Assembly (NCBI RefSeq): GCF_000717185.1
Contig: NZ_JNYE01000076.1
Coordinates: 1-36,963 of the forward strand
Source: Kitasatospora phosalacinea
Lineage (GTDB): Bacteria; Actinomycetota; Actinomycetes; Streptomycetales; Streptomycetaceae
Direction: 5' to 3'
DNA: 36,963 nucleotides
Shown here: piece after piece, positions 28,985 through 36,963 of the stretch
How the letters are laid out: the number at the start of each line of letters is the position of its first letter
Numbering within the stretch: position 1 is the stretch's first letter
Notes under the pieces: model-generated
Seen by the model: the letters and a program-made list of their open reading frames with translations, nothing else
Databases searched by the model: none
Told to the model about the DNA's origin: nothing
Made by a program: the position numbers and the translations under genes

Positions 28985-28999
28985 TGCTGGTTTCCAGCA
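28985..28999. promoter_or_regulatory. Inverted repeat upstream of the VIT1 transporter
   Basis: TGCTGG-TTT-CCAGCA, a perfect 6-bp repeat with a 3-nt spacer, 90 nt before the transporter ATG. On the minus strand CTGGAA inside it could be a -35 for a TACGTT -10 about 18 nt further, so a bound protein would block transcription. A second small repeat, CTGCC-CAAA-GGCAG, is at 29008-29021. Confidence 0.4.
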
Positions 29000-29023
29000 A
29001 AGTAAGCCTGCCCAAAGGCAGTT

Positions 29024-29057
29024 GGGGCCGCCGCCGCCTCTCGGCGGTGGCGGCCCC
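29024..29057 (-). terminator. Terminator after lgt
   Basis: 15-nt arms GGGGCCGCCGCCGCC and GGCGGTGGCGGCCCC with a TCTC loop; one G-T position, otherwise perfect. It starts 39 nt past the lgt stop codon. Confidence 0.8.
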
Positions 29058-29096
29058 CACGGGGTCGGGCGGGTCGGCGCGGGCGGCGCGGTCGGC

Positions 29097-30059
29097 TCAG
29101 GAGGGCTTCTCGGAGTCCTTCGAGAGCTTCGCGGGAGCCTCCGCCGCCTCCCGGGCGGGCTCCGCCGGGGCGGCGTCCTGCGGCTGCTCGGCCTCTTCCG
29201 CGGCGGCCTCGGCCTCGGCGCGCTCCTTGGCGGCCTGCGGGTCGATCGAGTCCGGGTCCTCGCGGCCGGGGCGGAGCCTGGCGGAGAGCACGAAGGCGGC
29301 GACCGCGCCGACGAAGACCAGGATCGCCGTCCAGTCGTTCAGGCGCAGGCCGAAGAAGCGGTGCGCCTCGTCGATCCGCAGCCACTCCGTCCAGAACCGG
29401 CCGAGGGTGTAGGCGGCGACGTACAGCGCGAAGGCCCGGCCGTGGCCGAGGGTGAAGCGCCGGTCGGCCCAGATCACCAGGACCGCGACCAGCACGCACC
29501 AGAGCGACTCGTACAGGAAGGTCGGGTGGTAGACGCCCTGGACGACGGTGCCGTCCGGGAGGGTCTTGTCGATCTCCAGGCCCCAGGGCAGGGTGGTGGG
29601 GCGGCCGTACAGCTCCTGGTTGAACCAGTTGCCCCAGCGGCCGCAGGCCTGGGCCAGGGCGATGCCGGGGGCGATCGCGTCGGCGTAGGCGGGCAGCGGG
29701 ACGCCGCGGCGGCGGGCGCCGATCCAGGCGCCGACGGCGCCGAAGGCGATGGCGCCCCAGATGCCGAGGCCGCCCTCCCAGATCTTCAGGGCGTCGATCG
29801 GGTGCTTGCCCTCGCCGAAGTACAGCTGGTTGTCGGTGACGACGTGGTAGAGCCGGCCGCCGACCAGGCCGAACGGCACCGCCCAGACCGCGATGTCGCC
29901 GACCGTGTGCCGCCCGCCGCCGCGGGCGACCCAGCGCTTGCTGCCGAGCCACACGGCCACGACGACACCGATGATGATGCAAAAGGCGTAGGCGCGCAGC
30001 GGGATGGGCCCCAGGTTGAGGACGCCCCGCGACGGGCTCGGAATGTATGCGAGATCCAT
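29097..30059 (-). CDS. lgt: Prolipoprotein diacylglyceryl transferase
   Basis: Membrane enzyme that transfers diacylglycerol to the lipobox cysteine of preprolipoproteins, the first step of lipoprotein maturation; it would serve the several lipoproteins in this window. The 320-residue product has the Lgt pattern: an N-terminal segment with PIPLRAYAFCIIIGV, ARGGG, GLVGGRLYHVVTD, GLGIWGAI, the signature ACGRWGNWFNQELYG, and HPTFLYES and FWTEWLRID later. Seven transmembrane helices are expected. The last 45 residues are an Ala/Glu/Pro-rich charged tail often seen in actinomycetes. ATG 30059 is used although its ribosome site (GAGAG) is weak; a GTG three codons upstream is possible. Confidence 0.95.
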   Translation of the reverse strand: MDLAYIPSPSRGVLNLGPIPLRAYAFCIIIGVVVAVWLGSKRWVARGGGRHTVGDIAVWAVPFGLVGGRLYHVVTDNQLYFGEGKHPIDALKIWEGGLGIWGAIAFGAVGAWIGARRRGVPLPAYADAIAPGIALAQACGRWGNWFNQELYGRPTTLPWGLEIDKTLPDGTVVQGVYHPTFLYESLWCVLVAVLVIWADRRFTLGHGRAFALYVAAYTLGRFWTEWLRIDEAHRFFGLRLNDWTAILVFVGAVAAFVLSARLRPGREDPDSIDPQAAKERAEAEAAAEEAEQPQDAAPAEPAREAAEAPAKLSKDSEKPS

Positions 30060-30139
30060 GGCACTCTCGACGCTACCGTGTCCCACCGGCACCACCGGCA
30101 CCGGTGCGGGTCACGGTAGCGTCACGCGGCCCGTGCAGG

Positions 30140-30997
30140 TCAGGGCGAGGGCGGGTTGTCGGACTCGGCGGCGGTCGAGGTGGGCGCCGGGCTCTGCCCG
30201 TGGGAGCCGGGGGTGCCGAGCTGCTTGCCCTGGTTGGCCGCGTCCACCCACTTCACCAGGTTCTCCGGGCTGATCTGCTCGTCGCCCTTCTTCGGGTAGA
30301 CCAGCTCGCCGTTCAGCAGCACCGTCGGGGTCGACTTGAAGCTGGACTTGTCGAAGTCCTGCTGCACCGCGGAGACCCAGCCGCCGAACTCGTTGTCGTT
30401 GACGCAGGCCCGGAACTCCGGGGTGTCCAGGCCCGGGACCTGCTTGCCCAGGTCGATCAGGGTCTGCTTGTCGCCGAAGGAGTCCTCGGTCTCCTCCGGC
30501 TGGTTGCGGTACATCACGTCGTGGTAGTCGCGGAAGTGCCCGGCGTCCTGCGCGCAGGCCAGCGCGTTGGCACCGTACTTGGAGCCGTTGCCGCCCAGCG
30601 AGCGGTCGATGAACGAGACGATGTGGTAGTTGACGACGATCTTGCCCGCGTCCTCCAGCTGGTCGACGGTCGGCGAGAAGCTCCGCTCGAAGCTGCCGCA
30701 GGCCGGGCAGCGCGGGTCCTCGTAGACCGTCAGCGTGGACGGGGCGTCGGCCGAGCCGACCGGGATCACCAGGTTCTTGTCGCCGGTCGTCCCGGCCGGG
30801 GCCGCGGTGGGGGCCTCCGGCTTGGAGCGCTCGTTCTGCACCACCACGCCGACCACCACGGCGGCCGCGATCACCACGGCCACCACGCCGCCGACCGCCA
30901 GCTTCTTGTTCCGCCGCGCCTTGGCCTCCTCGGCGGCCCGGGCCTCCATCATCTTGTCCCGGGCGTTGCGCTTGCCTTCTCGGTTCTTCTCGCTCAT
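30140..30997 (-). CDS. Membrane-anchored DsbA-like thiol-disulfide oxidoreductase
   Basis: Extracytoplasmic thioredoxin-fold protein (PF13462, DsbA/Thioredoxin_4). The 285-residue product has a charged cytoplasmic N-terminus of about 31 residues, one transmembrane segment at about 33-53 (LAVGGVVAVVIAAAVVVGVVV region), a linker and the catalytic domain with CPAC (C97-C100) in YEDPRCPACGSFE. The cis-proline loop KSTPTVLLNGE and a second cysteine pair (ALACAQ, FRACVND) are also present. ATG 30997 lies 89 nt after the stop of the MauE-type gene on the same strand. The pair may work as an oxidase and its electron partner in disulfide formation. The exact substrate is unknown. Confidence 0.9.
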   Translation of the reverse strand: MSEKNREGKRNARDKMMEARAAEEAKARRNKKLAVGGVVAVVIAAAVVVGVVVQNERSKPEAPTAAPAGTTGDKNLVIPVGSADAPSTLTVYEDPRCPACGSFERSFSPTVDQLEDAGKIVVNYHIVSFIDRSLGGNGSKYGANALACAQDAGHFRDYHDVMYRNQPEETEDSFGDKQTLIDLGKQVPGLDTPEFRACVNDNEFGGWVSAVQQDFDKSSFKSTPTVLLNGELVYPKKGDEQISPENLVKWVDAANQGKQLGTPGSHGQSPAPTSTAAESDNPPSP

Positions 30998-31040
30998 GGG
31001 GTGCTCTTGCCAGTCCAGTGGGTCGGGGTCGTCGGGGGGA

Positions 31041-31076
31041 GGCGGGGTCGCCGGGAGCGGCGGGGTCGCCGGGAGC
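31041..31076. repeat. Two tandem copies of an 18-bp unit
   Basis: GGCGGGGTCGCCGGGAGC occurs twice in direct succession (31041-31058 and 31059-31076), followed by a partial GGCGGG, in the 89-nt gap between the MauE-type and DsbA-like genes. Possibly a slippage product. Confidence 0.7.
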
Positions 31077-31086
31077 GGCGGGCGGC

Positions 31087-31599
31087 TCAGGCGGCCAGCC
31101 AGGCGTCCAGCGAGAGCTTCGTCCGGGGGCGGTAGACGAGCCACGCCGACAGCAGCAGGAACCCGGTGTCGCGCAGGATCTCCTGGAGGTACTCGGTCTG
31201 CGACTCGTCCACCGCGCCGCCGCCGCCGAAGCAGCCGCAGTCGATCGAGATGCCGCGCGCCCACGCGGAGGAGATGCCCGCGACGAACGCCAGCAGCAGC
31301 ACCGCCGAGACGGCCGCGACGATCCGCGTCCCCAGGCCGAGCACCAGCAGCAGGGCCAGCGCCAGCTCCAGGAACGGCAGCCCCCAGCCGACCGGCTTCA
31401 CCAGCGACTCGGGCAGGATCTCGTACGCGCGCACCGCCTGCGCCGCCTCCGCCGGGTCGGAGACCTTCGCCAGCCCCGCCCAGCCCCACACCACCGCCAG
31501 GCCCAGCCGCACCGCCAGCCCGAACCACTCGGCCGCCGCGCCGTCCACCGCCCGGCGCAGCCCGTCCACCCGGCCTCGGTCGGCCTGCTGACTGGCCAT
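31087..31599 (-). CDS. MauE/DoxX-type membrane protein
   Basis: The 170-residue product has four predicted transmembrane helices and belongs to the MauE/DoxX superfamily (PF07291-like): LAVRLGLAVVWGWAGLAKVSDP, RAYEILPE, LPFLELALALLLVLG, and the cysteine motif SIDCGCFGGGG (C121, C123). MauE-type proteins work with extracytoplasmic thioredoxin-like proteins, probably passing reducing equivalents through the membrane. The next gene is a DsbA-like thioredoxin-fold protein, which supports a two-component redox module. ATG 31599 has GAGGGGGAAC directly upstream; an upstream in-frame ATG at 31671 is less likely. Confidence 0.88.
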   Translation of the reverse strand: MASQQADRGRVDGLRRAVDGAAAEWFGLAVRLGLAVVWGWAGLAKVSDPAEAAQAVRAYEILPESLVKPVGWGLPFLELALALLLVLGLGTRIVAAVSAVLLLAFVAGISSAWARGISIDCGCFGGGGAVDESQTEYLQEILRDTGFLLLSAWLVYRPRTKLSLDAWLAA

Positions 31600-31686
31600 C
31601 AGTTCCCCCTCGGGCGCGCTCCACCGTTTCCTGCCTGATGAACCGTAGGGGATGGCGGGTGGTTCCTCCACATTGGCGAGTTACGC

Positions 31687-31714
31687 CGTATGAGGGACCT
31701 TAAACGGTCATACG
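31687..31714. promoter_or_regulatory. Inverted repeat upstream of the MauE/DsbA pair
   Basis: CGTATGA (31687-31693) is mirrored by TCATACG (31708-31714), with inner GACC/GGTC (31696-31699, 31706-31709) and TTAAAC between. It lies 88 nt before the MauE start codon. It contains TAAGGT on the minus strand, a possible -10. It could be an operator, or a terminator for the small gene upstream. Confidence 0.4.
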
Positions 31715-31728
31715 TCCGATTTTCCGGA

Positions 31729-31911
31729 TCATCGTCCCGGCACGTCGCACCCCGTCGCGGGCCCCGCCGCCGACTGCTGGCACAGCACCGCCCGCTCCGC
31801 CCCCCGGCGGGCCAACTCCCGCTCCACGCCCCCGCTCCCGACCAGCGCGGCGGCCAGCGCCAGACCGGCCGCCAGCGCCCGCAGCAGCACCTCCCGGTGA
31901 ACCCGCGCCAT
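31729..31911 (-). CDS. Small putative exported or membrane protein (60 aa)
   Basis: Hypothetical. The product has a short basic N-terminus (MARVHREVLLR), one hydrophobic stretch (ALAAGLALAAALVGSGGV), then a short basic tail with two cysteines (AVLCQQSAA and ATGCDVPGR). This could be a secreted peptide or a single-pass membrane protein. ATG 31911 has AAAGGG 8 nt upstream. It lies beyond the trp terminator and before the MauE gene, all on the minus strand. I do not recognise it. Confidence 0.5.
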   Translation of the reverse strand: MARVHREVLLRALAAGLALAAALVGSGGVERELARRGAERAVLCQQSAAGPATGCDVPGR

Positions 31912-32021
31912 CCGGATGCCCTTTCGCCGACGAACCACCGGAGGGTTCAACGGCCCCGACCGGGACGGGATCACCGGCCCCCGCCGGTTTTTCACCCTCG
32001 CGGAGTAGGACCGCAACACGA

Positions 32022-32062
32022 AGGGCCGCCCGGGGAGCGGCAGTTGCTCCCCGGGCGGCCCT
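32022..32062 (-). terminator. trp operon terminator
   Basis: Perfect 17-bp stem AGGGCCGCCCGGGGAGC / GCTCCCCGGGCGGCCCT with 7-nt loop GGCAGTT, beginning 13 nt after the trpA stop. The strongest hairpin in the window. Confidence 0.88.
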
Positions 32063-32075
32063 CGGGCCCGGCGTC

Positions 32076-32885
32076 CTACTTGCGGCGGACGCCCTGCGCC
32101 AGCTCGCCCGCGAGCGCCCGGACGGCGGCCGTGCCGTCCGCCAACTGCTCGGCGTCCAGCAGGCGCTGGACGAACGCCGAGCCGACGATCACGCCGTCCG
32201 CGAAGGCCGCGACCTCGGCGGCCTGGTCGGCGTTGGAGACGCCCAGGCCGACGCAGACCGGCAGCGCGGTGGTGGCGCGGGTGCGGGCCACCAGGTCCTC
32301 GGCCAGGTTGCCGACCGCGGCCCGGGTGCCGGTCACGCCCATCACGGCGGCCGCGTACACGAAGCCGGACCCGGCCGCGGTGACCTCGGCCAGCCGGTGG
32401 TCCTTGGAGGACGGGGCGACCACGAACACGGTGTCCAGACCGTGCTCGGCGGCGGCCTTGCGCCACTCCTCGGACTCCTCCACCGGCAGGTCCGGCAGGA
32501 TGCAGCCCGCTCCCCCGGCCGCGGCCAGGTCGGCGGCGAACCGGGCGGTGCCGTAGCGGTCCACCGGGTTCCAGTACGTCATGACCAGGACCGGCACGGC
32601 CGGGTGCGCCGCCGCGACCTCGGCCACGGTGCGCAGCACGTCCTTGATCTTCACGCCGCCGCGCAGCGCGATGTCGTCGGCGGTCTGGATGACCGCGCCG
32701 TCCAGCACCGGGTCCGAGTGCGGCAGGCCGACCTCGACGACGTCGCAGCCGCCCTCGATCAGGGCGTTGACCGCGGCGATGCCGCCGTCCACGGTCGGGA
32801 AGCCGGCCGGCAGGTAGCCGATCAGGGCCGCCCGGCCCTCGGCCTTCGCGGCGGCCAGGGCGGCGGTGAGCTTGGTGTCGGCCAT
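32076..32885 (-). CDS. trpA: Tryptophan synthase alpha subunit
   Basis: Cleaves indole-3-glycerol phosphate to indole and glyceraldehyde-3-phosphate and channels indole to TrpB. The 269-residue product is a normal-length TIM barrel (PF00290) with catalytic Glu51 in DVVEVGLPHSDP and Asp62 in PVLDGAVIQ, and phosphate-binding loops (LPVCVGLGVSN and VIVGSAFVQRL). ATG 32885 starts one base after the trpB stop, so translation is coupled. Last gene of trpC-trpM-trpB-trpA. Confidence 0.96.
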   Translation of the reverse strand: MADTKLTAALAAAKAEGRAALIGYLPAGFPTVDGGIAAVNALIEGGCDVVEVGLPHSDPVLDGAVIQTADDIALRGGVKIKDVLRTVAEVAAAHPAVPVLVMTYWNPVDRYGTARFAADLAAAGGAGCILPDLPVEESEEWRKAAAEHGLDTVFVVAPSSKDHRLAEVTAAGSGFVYAAAVMGVTGTRAAVGNLAEDLVARTRATTALPVCVGLGVSNADQAAEVAAFADGVIVGSAFVQRLLDAEQLADGTAAVRALAGELAQGVRRK

Positions 32886-32886
32886 G

Positions 32887-34116
<1,230 letters not shown>

Positions 34117-34171
34117 GATCCGTCCTCGGATGAAGGATTGACGACGTGGACGTGGAACGCGCGGCGATCGG

Positions 34172-34321
34172 TCAGCCGCGGGTACCGCGCCATCGGCGTC
34201 CGGGGACCTGTCCGGGCTCGCAGCCGATCACGTACCGCACCCGCCGCCCCAACGCCCGGCGCGCGGGCGCGCGGCAGCCGCGCGGGCGGCAGCCGGGGGC
34301 GAGACGGGTGGCGATCGACAC
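34172..34321 (-). CDS. trpM: TrpM (TrpX) small modulator of tryptophan biosynthesis
   Basis: A 49-residue basic, cysteine- and arginine-rich peptide between trpC and trpB, the position of trpX/trpM in Streptomyces. The C-terminal half [19 protein letters not shown], ending in RGTRG, is what I remember as the conserved part. In Streptomyces coelicolor the gene (SCO2038) is reported to be needed for normal tryptophan supply and development. GTG 34321 is the first start after an in-frame trpC stop, 9 nt away; the ribosome site overlaps the end of trpC (GGGGCTGA). The mechanism is unknown to me. Too short for default gene finding. Confidence 0.8.
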   Translation of the reverse strand: MSIATRLAPGCRPRGCRAPARRALGRRVRYVIGCEPGQVPGRRWRGTRG

Positions 34322-34330
34322 GGCGGGGAC

Positions 34331-35143
34331 TCAGCCCCGCCCGTTGTTGCGCAGCGCCGGGTGCGCCCCGGCGGCGACCAGGTCGGCGACCGCGGCCTTC
34401 GGGTCCCGGCCGGTGACCAGGGACTCGCCGACCAGCACCGCGTCGGCGCCCTGGTTGGCGTAGGTGATCAGGTCGTGCGGCCCGCGCACGCCCGACTCGG
34501 CGACCTTCACGATGTGCGCCGGGATGGCGTCCACCACGTTGCCGAAGGTGTTCCGGTCGACCTCGAGGGTCTTCAGGTTGCGGGCGTTGACGCCGATGAT
34601 CCGCGCGCCCGCGTCCACCGCGCGGGCGATCTCCTGCTCGTCGTGCACCTCGACCAGCGGGGTCAGCCCGATCGACTCGGCCCGCTCGATCAGCGAGACC
34701 AGGGCCGGCTGCTCCAGCGCGGCCACGATCAGCAGCGCCAGGTCCGCGCCGTGCGCGCGGGCCTCCCACAGCTGGTAGGCGGTGACGATGAAGTCCTTGC
34801 GCAGGACCGGGGTGGGCACGGCCGCGCGCACCGCGTCCAGGTCGGCCAGCGAACCGCCGAAGCGGCGCTGCTCGGTGAGCACGCTGATCGCGGCGGCACC
34901 GCCGGCCGCGTAGTCGACCGCCAGCGCGGCCGGGTCGGCGATCGCCGCCAGCGCGCCCTTGGACGGGCTGGAGCGCTTGACCTCGCAGATCACCCGGACG
35001 CCGTCGCCGCGCAGCGCGGCCACGCCGTCCTTCGCCTCGGGCGCCTTCGCGGCGAGCTCCTTGAGCTCGTCCAGGGAGACCCGGGCCTGTCGCTCGGCGA
35101 GGTCCTGCCGGACCCCGTCGATGATCTCGTCGAGCACAGTCAC
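34331..35143 (-). CDS. trpC: Indole-3-glycerol phosphate synthase
   Basis: Cyclises 1-(2-carboxyphenylamino)-1-deoxyribulose 5-phosphate to indole-3-glycerol phosphate, the substrate of TrpA. The 270-residue product is a TIM barrel (PF00218) with [72 protein letters not shown], and [14 protein letters not shown] 35143 is chosen for the family-typical start [15 protein letters not shown] with GGGGGCG upstream; the open frame extends further 5' without conserved sequence. First of the four trp genes here. No trpD, trpE or trpF lies in the window; trpE may be just beyond the right edge. Confidence 0.95.
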   Translation of the reverse strand: MTVLDEIIDGVRQDLAERQARVSLDELKELAAKAPEAKDGVAALRGDGVRVICEVKRSSPSKGALAAIADPAALAVDYAAGGAAAISVLTEQRRFGGSLADLDAVRAAVPTPVLRKDFIVTAYQLWEARAHGADLALLIVAALEQPALVSLIERAESIGLTPLVEVHDEQEIARAVDAGARIIGVNARNLKTLEVDRNTFGNVVDAIPAHIVKVAESGVRGPHDLITYANQGADAVLVGESLVTGRDPKAAVADLVAAGAHPALRNNGRG

Positions 35144-35306
35144 GGGTGCGCCCCCATCGTGTTTCGGTGGTGAGGCCGGGGGCGTCGAGCGCAGCCCCGG
35201 CCCTTCGATGGTATCGGGCGCGGGGGGCGCACTCCGCATCCACCCGGCGCGCGTCTCGAACCGCGGACCGCCCGGCGGACGGCGCGCCCGCCCCGTCCGC
35301 CCCCGC

Positions 35307-35768
35307 TCACACCCCCGGCGGAGCCAGCCCCGCGCCCACCGGCAGGTTCCGCACCACCGCGAACAGCAGCAGCACCAGCACCAGCACCCCCGCCCGCCGC
35401 CCCGTCATCCGCGGCCACCACCCCGGCCGGCCGCCCGCCCCGCGCACCGCCCGCACCAGCCAGCCCAGCCACAGCACCGCCAGCCCGAACGCCAGCACCA
35501 CCACCAGCAGGTTGTCGTGCGCCGCCGCCAGGACGTCCCCCCTGGTCAGCGCGTGCACGCAGCGCAGCCCCCCGCACCCCGGACACCACCAGCCGGTCGC
35601 CTGCAGCACCGGGCACACCGGGTAGTGCCCCGGCGCGTTCGGATCCACCGCCCCCACGAACGCCGTCGGCAGCGCCACCGCCACCAACGCCGCCAGCGGA
35701 CGGACCAGCCGCCCCCCTCGGCCGACGGGACTGGACGCGGCGGGGCCGGGACCGGCGGGAGCGTTCAC
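35307..35768 (-). CDS. DUF2752 membrane protein
   Basis: The 153-residue product has about three hydrophobic helices and the DUF2752 cysteine signature: [19 protein letters not shown] (C52, C62, C65, C70) followed by [16 protein letters not shown]. The family is widespread in actinomycetes and its role is unknown; the cysteines suggest metal or disulfide chemistry at the membrane face. GTG 35768 is preceded by GGGGGGAC, but that ribosome site lies inside a hairpin. It lies upstream of trpC on the same strand with a 163-nt gap. Confidence 0.85.
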   Translation of the reverse strand: MNAPAGPGPAASSPVGRGGRLVRPLAALVAVALPTAFVGAVDPNAPGHYPVCPVLQATGWWCPGCGGLRCVHALTRGDVLAAAHDNLLVVVLAFGLAVLWLGWLVRAVRGAGGRPGWWPRMTGRRAGVLVLVLLLFAVVRNLPVGAGLAPPGV

Positions 35769-35784
35769 GGGGACGATTGTCCCC
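35769..35784 (-). promoter_or_regulatory. Hairpin covering the DUF2752 ribosome-binding site
   Basis: GTCCCC and GGGGAC pair over 6 bp around a 4-nt loop, immediately before the GTG start. Folded, it would hide the purine-rich ribosome site, so translation may be low or conditional. Confidence 0.4.
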
Positions 35785-35815
35785 CCGCCCGGCCACCGCA
35801 CCCCGGCACGCCCCG

Positions 35816-35920
35816 CCCGGAAACGCCGCGCCGCGCCGGCACCGCCGGCACCGCCGCCCGGAAACGCCGCACCGCGCCGGCACCGCCGCGCCGCCGCACC
35901 GCCGCCGGGAAACGCCGAAC
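35816..35920. repeat. Short direct repeats with 41-bp period
   Basis: A unit beginning CCCGGAAACGCCGC and continuing CCGCGCCGGCACCGCCG occurs at 35816-35847 and 35857-35888 with one mismatch, and a degenerate third copy (GGGAAACGCCG) follows near 35907. The 196-nt gap between the DUF2752 and HGxxPAAW genes holds no gene. Confidence 0.6.
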
Positions 35921-35941
35921 GGCGGGCCCCAGGCCCGCCGT
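35919..35941 (-). terminator. Terminator after the HGxxPAAW gene
   Basis: Perfect 10-bp stem ACGGCGGGCC / GGCCCGCCGT with loop CCA, starting 24 nt after the stop codon. Confidence 0.7.
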
Positions 35942-35964
35942 CCGGTCCGTCGCTCTCCGCCGGG

Positions 35965-36213
35965 TCAGCCCGCGGCGACCGCGCTGCGCTCCTCGGTGGG
36001 GGCCGGGGCGAAGTTCTTGCTGGGCTGCTTGCCCATGCCCGCCATCGCCATGGCCTTGCCGACCACTCCACCGATCAGAACCACGGCGAGGCCCGCGATG
36101 ACCAGCACGACGTTCGGAATGATCATCGCGACGCCGGACACGCAGAAGCCGACGAAAGCAATGACCACGCCGGTCCACGCGGCGGGGGTGTGGCCGTGCG
36201 CTGCTGCAGCCAT
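35965..36213 (-). CDS. HGxxPAAW family small membrane protein
   Basis: The 82-residue product has the family motif HGHTPAAW at residues 6-13, then two transmembrane helices (TGVVIAFVGFCVSGVAMIIP and VVLVIAGLAVVLIGGVVG) and a short hydrophilic tail. It is a conserved small actinobacterial membrane protein next to trp genes; its function is not known. ATG 36213 has AAGGAG 10 nt upstream, which settles the start against a longer open frame. The neighbours are the trp-region membrane protein and DUF2752. Confidence 0.88.
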   Translation of the reverse strand: MAAAAHGHTPAAWTGVVIAFVGFCVSGVAMIIPNVVLVIAGLAVVLIGGVVGKAMAMAGMGKQPSKNFAPAPTEERSAVAAG

Positions 36214-36343
36214 CTTGTTGGTGCTCCTTGTTTCTCCGGGGCCCGGTCGGGCGGTCCTGGCGGCGCTCGACGGGTTGACCCCTCCATTGTGCCGGGCCGA
36301 ACACGGCAGCCCCAAGCCGGGGCGGCCGTGGTCCCGAGCACAC

Positions 36344-36955
36344 TCAGCCGGTCGGGTCCTCGCCCCGGTCCAGCGCCTTCCACAGGTCGGACGGACTGTC
36401 CGCCCGCACCGGCGCCTTCCGGGTCGGCGCGTCGTACCGCGCCCCCATCACCGGCCACCGCCGCCCGAACCACGCCGTCAACACCCCCGCCGCCACCAGC
36501 AGCACCCCGCCCGCCAGCGCGACCCACGGCCACGCCGTCCGGGTGATCTCCTCCGCCCGGCCGCTGCTCAGCGCCAACTGCCCCGCCGCGACCGCGTGCA
36601 GCCCCGCCGTGTCCCTGTACCCGATCACCGCCCCCGCGACCGCCCCCACCCCCGCCGCCACCGTCAACGCCCCCACCAGCACCCGCACCCACCCGCGCAC
36701 CGCGAACACCACGACCGCCGCCGCCATCCCCACCAGCGCCATCCCCGTCGGCAGCGCCGTCAGCCTGCTCCCGCTCGCACTCACCGCGACCCGGCTCCCC
36801 CCCATCCCGGCCGCCACCCCCTCCGCCCAGGTGCGCCCCACCGCCGTCAGCACCAGCCCCGCACCGAGCACCGTCAACAGCAGCATCAACCCCAACGCAC
36901 CGCGCGAAGCCGAAGCAGGGGAACCACCGGACGGGGAAGCAGACGTCTCACTCAC
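36344..36955 (-). CDS. Trp-region conserved membrane protein (TIGR02234 family)
   Basis: The 203-residue product has four predicted helices: LGLMLLLTVLGAGLVLTAVGRTW, LVGMAAAVVVFAVRGWVRVLVGAL, VAAGVGAVAGAVIG and WVALAGGVLLVAAGVLTAWFG. A cytoplasmic tail ends in DLWKALDRGEDPTG, with SPSDLWKALDRGEDPT typical of the family. Members lie next to trpE in actinobacteria; function is unknown. GTG 36955 is only 8 nt from the window edge, and GGGGGGTGA suggests it overlaps the stop of an upstream gene, probably trpE. Confidence 0.85.
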   Translation of the reverse strand: MSETSASPSGGSPASASRGALGLMLLLTVLGAGLVLTAVGRTWAEGVAAGMGGSRVAVSASGSRLTALPTGMALVGMAAAVVVFAVRGWVRVLVGALTVAAGVGAVAGAVIGYRDTAGLHAVAAGQLALSSGRAEEITRTAWPWVALAGGVLLVAAGVLTAWFGRRWPVMGARYDAPTRKAPVRADSPSDLWKALDRGEDPTG

Positions 36956-36963
36956 CCCCCCAG

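Noticed and set aside
35816..35920. CRISPR-like array
   Set aside because: Only two or three short repeats with 9-bp gaps, no cas genes.

Overview
The window is chromosomal DNA of very high G+C from a Streptomycetaceae-type actinomycete (Streptomyces or Kitasatospora; I cannot separate these by eye). The signs are strong third-position G/C bias, frequent GTG starts, overlapping GTGA stop/start junctions, a DUF5753-type XRE regulator, an HGxxPAAW protein, the actinobacterial trp-region membrane protein, the small TrpM protein and GC-rich hairpin terminators without U-tracts. From memory, the backbone order (liv operon, ANTAR response regulator, tRNA-Leu, pyruvate kinase, nucleotidase, gltBD, lgt, trp genes) matches the conserved core of Streptomyces chromosomes.

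Left part (1-6876): a membrane-anchored protein of unknown function, then a complete branched-chain amino acid ABC transporter, livK-livH-livM-livG-livF. A perfect hairpin between livK and livH probably lets the binding protein be made in excess. LivM carries an unusually long hydrophobic N-terminal half.

Middle-left (6894-15811): an ANTAR response regulator on the minus strand, tRNA-Leu(CAA), and a free-standing LAGLIDADG-type protein just downstream of the tRNA. This is followed by a 115-bp relic of pyruvate kinase, two paralogous lipoproteins (one with no recognisable start codon for its signal peptide), intact pyk, a Tat-exported nucleotidase/phosphodiesterase, another lipoprotein and a repeat-rich convergent spacer. 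The stretch from the tRNA to pyk is the most rearranged part of the window.

Middle (15838-21506): accessory regulation and catabolism, with a benzaldehyde-dehydrogenase-like ALDH behind an XRE/DUF5753 regulator, and a large LuxR-family (LAL) ATPase regulator divergent from a SnoaL-like protein across a short palindrome.

Right part (21663-36963), almost all on the minus strand: gltB-gltD (glutamate synthase) with a good candidate promoter and a leader of about 375 nt; a VIT1/CCC1 metal transporter; lgt; a membrane-anchored DsbA-like protein paired with a MauE-type membrane protein; a small hypothetical gene; then trpC-trpM-trpB-trpA with a 17-bp terminator. Upstream of trpC lie a DUF2752 protein, an HGxxPAAW protein and the trp-region membrane protein. 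The tiny trpM gene (49 codons) is easily missed.

I found no CRISPR array, phage, transposase, integrase or biosynthetic cluster. The best candidates for something undescribed are the tRNA/LAGLIDADG/pyk-relic/twin-lipoprotein locus and the long gltB leader.
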